A stretch of DNA of 64,000 nt from NCBI RefSeq assembly GCF_016865425.1, contig NZ_AP023355.1, positions 620,001-684,000 on the forward strand. The letters run 5' to 3'. The notes under the pieces were generated by a model. That model was not told the DNA's origin. It saw only the letters and a list, made by a program, of their open reading frames with translations, and made no database searches. Shown piece by piece: positions 61,073 to 64,000 of this stretch. Source of the DNA: Actinocatenispora thailandica. Lineage in GTDB: Bacteria > Actinomycetota > Actinomycetes > Mycobacteriales > Micromonosporaceae. A program made the translations under genes and the position numbers. Within the stretch, counting starts at the first letter, position 1, and every line of letters starts with the position of its first letter.

Positions 61073-62128
61073 ATGCGCCCGTTGACGGTCGTCCTGGGCA
61101 CCGGTCGGTGCGGTTCCACCCTGCTGTCGACGGTGCTGAACCGGCACCCGCGGGTGCTCAGCCTCAGCGAGTTCTTCACCTCGCTGGACCCGGACGCGTT
61201 CCCGGCCGGGGAGATCGACGGTGAACGCTTCTGGGGGATCCTGAGCACCCCACGGTCGAAGGCGATGACCCAGCTGCGGCACGGCGTCGCGCCCGGGGAG
61301 TACCTGTACCCGTTCGGCTCCGGCCGGTTCACCGCGCAGACCGGCGTGCCGCCGATCTGCCTGGTGTCGCTGCCGCACCTGTCCGACCGGCCGGACGAGG
61401 TGTTCGACGAGCTGGCGGCGGCGGTGCCCCGCTGGGGCCGGGCGCCGGTGGCGGAGCAGTACGGGCGGCTGTTCGACTGGCTGTGCGACCGGTTCGACCG
61501 GGACGTCGTGGTGGAGCGCTCCGGCGCGTCGCTGCGGTTCGTGCCGGGTCTGCGCGCCTGCTTCCCGGCCGCCCGGTACCTGTACCTGGACCGGGACGGC
61601 CCGGCCGCGTCCGCGTCGATGAGCCGGCACCCGTCCTTCCGGCTGGAGGTACGGGTGCTGGAGATGATGGACGTCCTGGGCGTCGATCCGTACCTGTCGC
61701 CGTCCGCCGAGCACGCCGCGCGGCTGCCACCGGAGCTGCGCTGCCTGCTGCCGGACCGGTTCGACGGCGCGGCGCTGATGTCGCAGCCGATCCCGCTCCC
61801 GGTGTTCGGGATGATCTGGTCCCACCTGGTGGCGGACGGGGTGCGGGAGCTGGCCGCGGTACCGGCGGACCGGATCGAGTACCTGCGGTACGAGGACGTG
61901 CTGGCCGATCCGGTGCACCGGTTCCGCCAGCTCGCCGCGATGCTCGGCGTCGACGCCCCGGACGGGTGGTTGGCCGAGGCGGTGACGCTGGTACGGCCGG
62001 GCCCGGGTGCCGGCCGGCCGGAGCTGCCGGAGCCGGATCGCCGCGCGCTGCGGGAGGCCTGCGACCTCGGCGGCCAGGCGCTGCGGGCGCTGCGCGCGCG
62101 GCTGTCCGGTGTCGCGTCCGCGTTCTAG
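61073..62128 (+). CDS. Sulfotransferase family protein
   Basis: A 351-residue protein with the PAPS-binding P-loop at its N-terminus: VVLGTGRCGSTLLSTVLNRHP (residues 6-26; 5'-PSB motif TGRCGST), and a later SGASLRFVPGLRACFPAARYLYLDRD, matching the 3'-phosphate-binding region with R and S. It should transfer a sulfuryl group from PAPS to an alcohol or amine, but a few family members have other functions. AAGGAG and a close ATG support the start. It is in the same operon direction as the halogenase genes, so it may sulfate the cluster product. Confidence 0.87.
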   Translation: MRPLTVVLGTGRCGSTLLSTVLNRHPRVLSLSEFFTSLDPDAFPAGEIDGERFWGILSTPRSKAMTQLRHGVAPGEYLYPFGSGRFTAQTGVPPICLVSLPHLSDRPDEVFDELAAAVPRWGRAPVAEQYGRLFDWLCDRFDRDVVVERSGASLRFVPGLRACFPAARYLYLDRDGPAASASMSRHPSFRLEVRVLEMMDVLGVDPYLSPSAEHAARLPPELRCLLPDRFDGAALMSQPIPLPVFGMIWSHLVADGVRELAAVPADRIEYLRYEDVLADPVHRFRQLAAMLGVDAPDGWLAEAVTLVRPGPGAGRPELPEPDRRALREACDLGGQALRALRARLSGVASAF

Positions 62129-62148
62129 GGGTGCGTTCAGCGGGTTTC

Positions 62149-62160
62149 AGGGAATTCCCT
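62149..62160. promoter_or_regulatory. 12-bp perfect palindrome AGGGAATTCCCT
   Basis: Lies 20 bp after the sulfotransferase stop and about 270 bp before the regulator start. Operator candidate, weak. Confidence 0.45.
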
Positions 62161-62321
62161 AAATTCGGTCCGGCGACTCGCGACAGAACCGATCCGTTGT
62201 TGGTCCCCGAGCCCATTCGGTACCGACCTCGGTGGCCATTTCCCGCCCCGCATCCGCCGTTCGAACCAGCGGCCGACGTTTCATTGCGCATTCAACTGTC
62301 GTGACCGCAAGAATCATGGAG

Positions 62322-62339
62322 TAAGTCTTCTTCTAAGTC
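62322..62339. promoter_or_regulatory. Direct repeat TAAGTC at 12-bp period
   Basis: Two TAAGTC copies (62322-62327, 62334-62339) with a 6-bp gap, about 90 bp upstream of the regulator. SARP-type activators bind direct heptamers spaced 11 bp, so this could be a binding site; weak. Confidence 0.35.
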
Positions 62340-62429
62340 GATGCGATTACCCTGAGCGGCTGCTGGGACCGCCGGTCTGGCTGCGAGCCGATCGCGGCGG
62401 GCGGGATCTGTGTGCACCGGGGGTTGCGC

Positions 62430-64000
62430 GTGCCTGAATTCGGCGCTACACGGGGTCGTTTCATCGGCCGGGAACGTGAATTGGCGGAGCTGGCGCGCCT
62501 GGCGGGCGCCGACGGGCCGCGGGTGATCTCGCTGGTCGGTCCGGCCGGGGTCGGCAAGTCGCGGTTGGCGCGGGAGTTCCTGCAGCGCTGGCGGCCGAAC
62601 GGGCAGCCGGCACCGCGTCGCGGGGGCGAGCCGTGCCCGGATCCGGGTGCCGACGACCTGCTCTGGCTGTTGCACACCGTCGGCGCGGCCGAACTCTCCG
62701 ACCAGCACGTTCTGGTCCGGCGGGGGCTGGTGTTGCTGGACGACGCCGAGCAGCAGCGCGACGCCGTGCTCACCCTGGTCCGGTCGTTGCTGCCGGTCTG
62801 CCCGCAGTTGCGGTTCGTGATCGCCAGCCGGGAACGGCTGCACCTCTACGGCGAGCAGGTCTTCCCGGTCGGCCCGCTGCCCGTCGGTACCCCCGACGAC
62901 TCGGATCCCGACGCACTGGCCGCGGTGCCGGCCATCGAACTGTTCGTCGACCGGGCCCGCAGCGTCCGGCCGGGGTATCGGCCGACCGCCGACGACTACC
63001 GGGCGCTGGCCGAGATCTGCCGGTTGCTCGACGGGCTCCCGCTCGCGATCGAACTCGCCGCGGCCCGCACGACGCTGTTCAGGCCGAAGGCGCTGCTGCG
63101 CCGGCTCGCCGACGGGCTGGCGGTGCTGGAACCGCAGGACACCGAAGGACCGGCACCGCAGCGGTCCCTTCGGTCCGCGATCGGCGCGAGCGTCGAACGG
63201 CTCAGCCGGGCGCAGCACGACCTGCTCGACTCGGTGTCGGTGTGCTCCGGCGGGTTCGACCTGGCCGCGGTTCAGGCGTTGGCCGGCGCCGAACCGGCGG
63301 CGGCCGAGCGCACCATGGAGACGCTGATCGACCGGTCGCTGGTGGAGGTCGCGACGCACCGGCCGGACGGCGAACCGCGGTTCCGGATGCTGCGCACCAC
63401 CCGGCTGTACGCGGCTGACCGGCTGCGTCGGACCGGCCGGGCGGAGCAGCTGGCGGACCGGCACGCGGGGTACTTCGTGGAGCGGGCGCGGGCCCTCGCG
63501 CCCGACCTGTCCGGCCCGCGCCAGGCCGCCGCGCTGGGCGCGCTGAGCGTCGAACACGAGAACCTGCGGCACGCCTGCCGGCACCTCGTCGACACCGGGC
63601 GCGCCGCCGCGGTGCTCTCGCTGATCCTCGACGTCAGCCGGTACGTGGTGGCCAGCGGTCAGGTCGCGGCGACGCACGGTTGGCTGGGGCGCCACCTCGC
63701 GGGGGCGGACCCGGCCAGCGCGGACGTCTCCGGCTGGCTGCTGTACGGGGGGCTCTGCGCCTGCCTCCGGCAGGACCGGCGGGCCCGCTCGCTGCTGGTC
63801 GAGGTGGCTGCCCGCTGCCGGCGCACCGGCGACACCCGGCGGGAGGCGCTGGCGCTCGGCCTGCTCGGACAGGTCGCCCTGGTGCGCCGGCAGTACGACG
63901 AGGCGGCGCAGCGGTGGGCGCAGAGCCGGGCGCGCGGCGCGCGTGTCGGGATGGCCGGGATGCTCGTCGCGGACGGCATGGCGACGCTGGCGCTGCTGCG
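62430..64000 (+). CDS. AfsR/LuxR-like ATPase regulator, truncated by window end
   Basis: An open frame of at least 523 residues running past the window end. It begins VPEFGATRGRFIGRERELAELARLA, a typical start of an NB-ARC/AAA signal-transduction ATPase. Walker A is VGPAGVGKSR; Walker B-like VLLDD; then VCPQLRFVIASRERLHLYGE, LPLAIELAAARTTL and a helical repeat region with SVEHENLRHACR. Such proteins act as pathway activators in actinomycete biosynthetic clusters, some with a SARP or LuxR DNA-binding part, which is not seen here (no N-terminal DNA-binding domain; a C-terminal one may lie outside). GTG at 62430 is taken; GTG at 62412 is in frame. Confidence 0.8.
   Translation, partial: MPEFGATRGRFIGRERELAELARLAGADGPRVISLVGPAGVGKSRLAREFLQRWRPNGQPAPRRGGEPCPDPGADDLLWLLHTVGAAELSDQHVLVRRGLVLLDDAEQQRDAVLTLVRSLLPVCPQLRFVIASRERLHLYGEQVFPVGPLPVGTPDDSDPDALAAVPAIELFVDRARSVRPGYRPTADDYRALAEICRLLDGLPLAIELAAARTTLFRPKALLRRLADGLAVLEPQDTEGPAPQRSLRSAIGASVERLSRAQHDLLDSVSVCSGGFDLAAVQALAGAEPAAAERTMETLIDRSLVEVATHRPDGEPRFRMLRTTRLYAADRLRRTGRAEQLADRHAGYFVERARALAPDLSGPRQAAALGALSVEHENLRHACRHLVDTGRAAAVLSLILDVSRYVVASGQVAATHGWLGRHLAGADPASADVSGWLLYGGLCACLRQDRRARSLLVEVAARCRRTGDTRREALALGLLGQVALVRRQYDEAAQRWAQSRARGARVGMAGMLVADGMATLALL

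Larger units (their letters stand above)
62129..62429. other. Intergenic region before the ATPase regulator, 301 bp
   Basis: AT-rich for this window. It holds a perfect palindrome at 62149-62160 and two TAAGTC repeats (62322-62339). No gene was seen. Confidence 0.55.

Overview
The window is high-GC DNA whose gene content, very short or absent 5' leaders, GTG/TTG starts and mycothiol-type (maleylpyruvate isomerase-like) proteins point to an actinomycete. My best guess is the Micromonosporaceae (Actinocatenispora/Micromonospora-like); that is inference from gene content, not from a marker search. No rRNA or tRNA genes, CRISPR array or intact insertion sequence were seen. Coding density is high and genes lie on both strands.

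Layout. 0-6.5 kb: rmuC, a glycine-tailed membrane protein, a DUF1707/LiaF-like protein, an archaeal-type valyl-tRNA synthetase and a small DUF6220-like membrane protein. 7-13.2 kb: a secreted multi-domain protein and a coupled heterodimeric ABC exporter pair. 13.2-15.4 kb: alkylation-repair genes (ogt-like, and an Ada-AlkA fusion), followed by a 35-bp tandem repeat. 15.6-19.9 kb: an MMPL transporter with a NarL-type two-component pair. 20-24.2 kb: ychF, a GNAT, a VOC protein and a MarR regulator with a pair of SMR efflux subunits. 24.2-31.4 kb: small enzymes (methyltransferase, GNAT, ArsR-SRPBCC regulator, maleylpyruvate isomerase-like proteins, CaiB-type CoA transferase, PhnB-like, NUDIX, DUF1990). 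31.5-36.4 kb: a BtrH-like protein and a succinate dehydrogenase operon of the mycobacterial Sdh1 type whose membrane-anchor gene is split. 37.3-43.5 kb: a peptide/nickel-type ABC importer with two paralogous lipoproteins and no ATPase gene. 43.7-48.9 kb: a roadblock protein translationally coupled to a transposase-derived, apparently nuclease-dead protein with a conservon-kinase-like tail, plus an acidic protein, a GNAT and a DUF4261-like protein. 49-52.4 kb: deoC with two aldehyde dehydrogenase genes. 52.6-56 kb: a frameshifted secreted-repeat protein, a TetR regulator and a cupredoxin/multicopper oxidase pair. 56-64 kb: a candidate biosynthetic cluster with MFS exporter, flavin-dependent halogenase, InhA-like enoyl-ACP reductase, membrane protein, sulfotransferase and a large ATPase regulator that runs off the window.

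The most interesting region is the right end: a halogenase next to a second-looking FabI/InhA, an exporter, a sulfotransferase and a regulator suggests a halogenated and possibly sulfated metabolite with FabI as its protected target or pathway enzyme. The second is the roadblock/domesticated-transposase pair at 43.7-46 kb. Three genes (sdhC, the secreted-repeat gene and the TetR gene) are each broken by exactly one missing C in a short C run. This may reflect sequencing error and should be resolved before any of them is called a pseudogene.

At least ten genes have a TANNNT -10-like hexamer ending 6-8 nt before the start codon, so leaderless transcription appears common; I used this to choose several starts.
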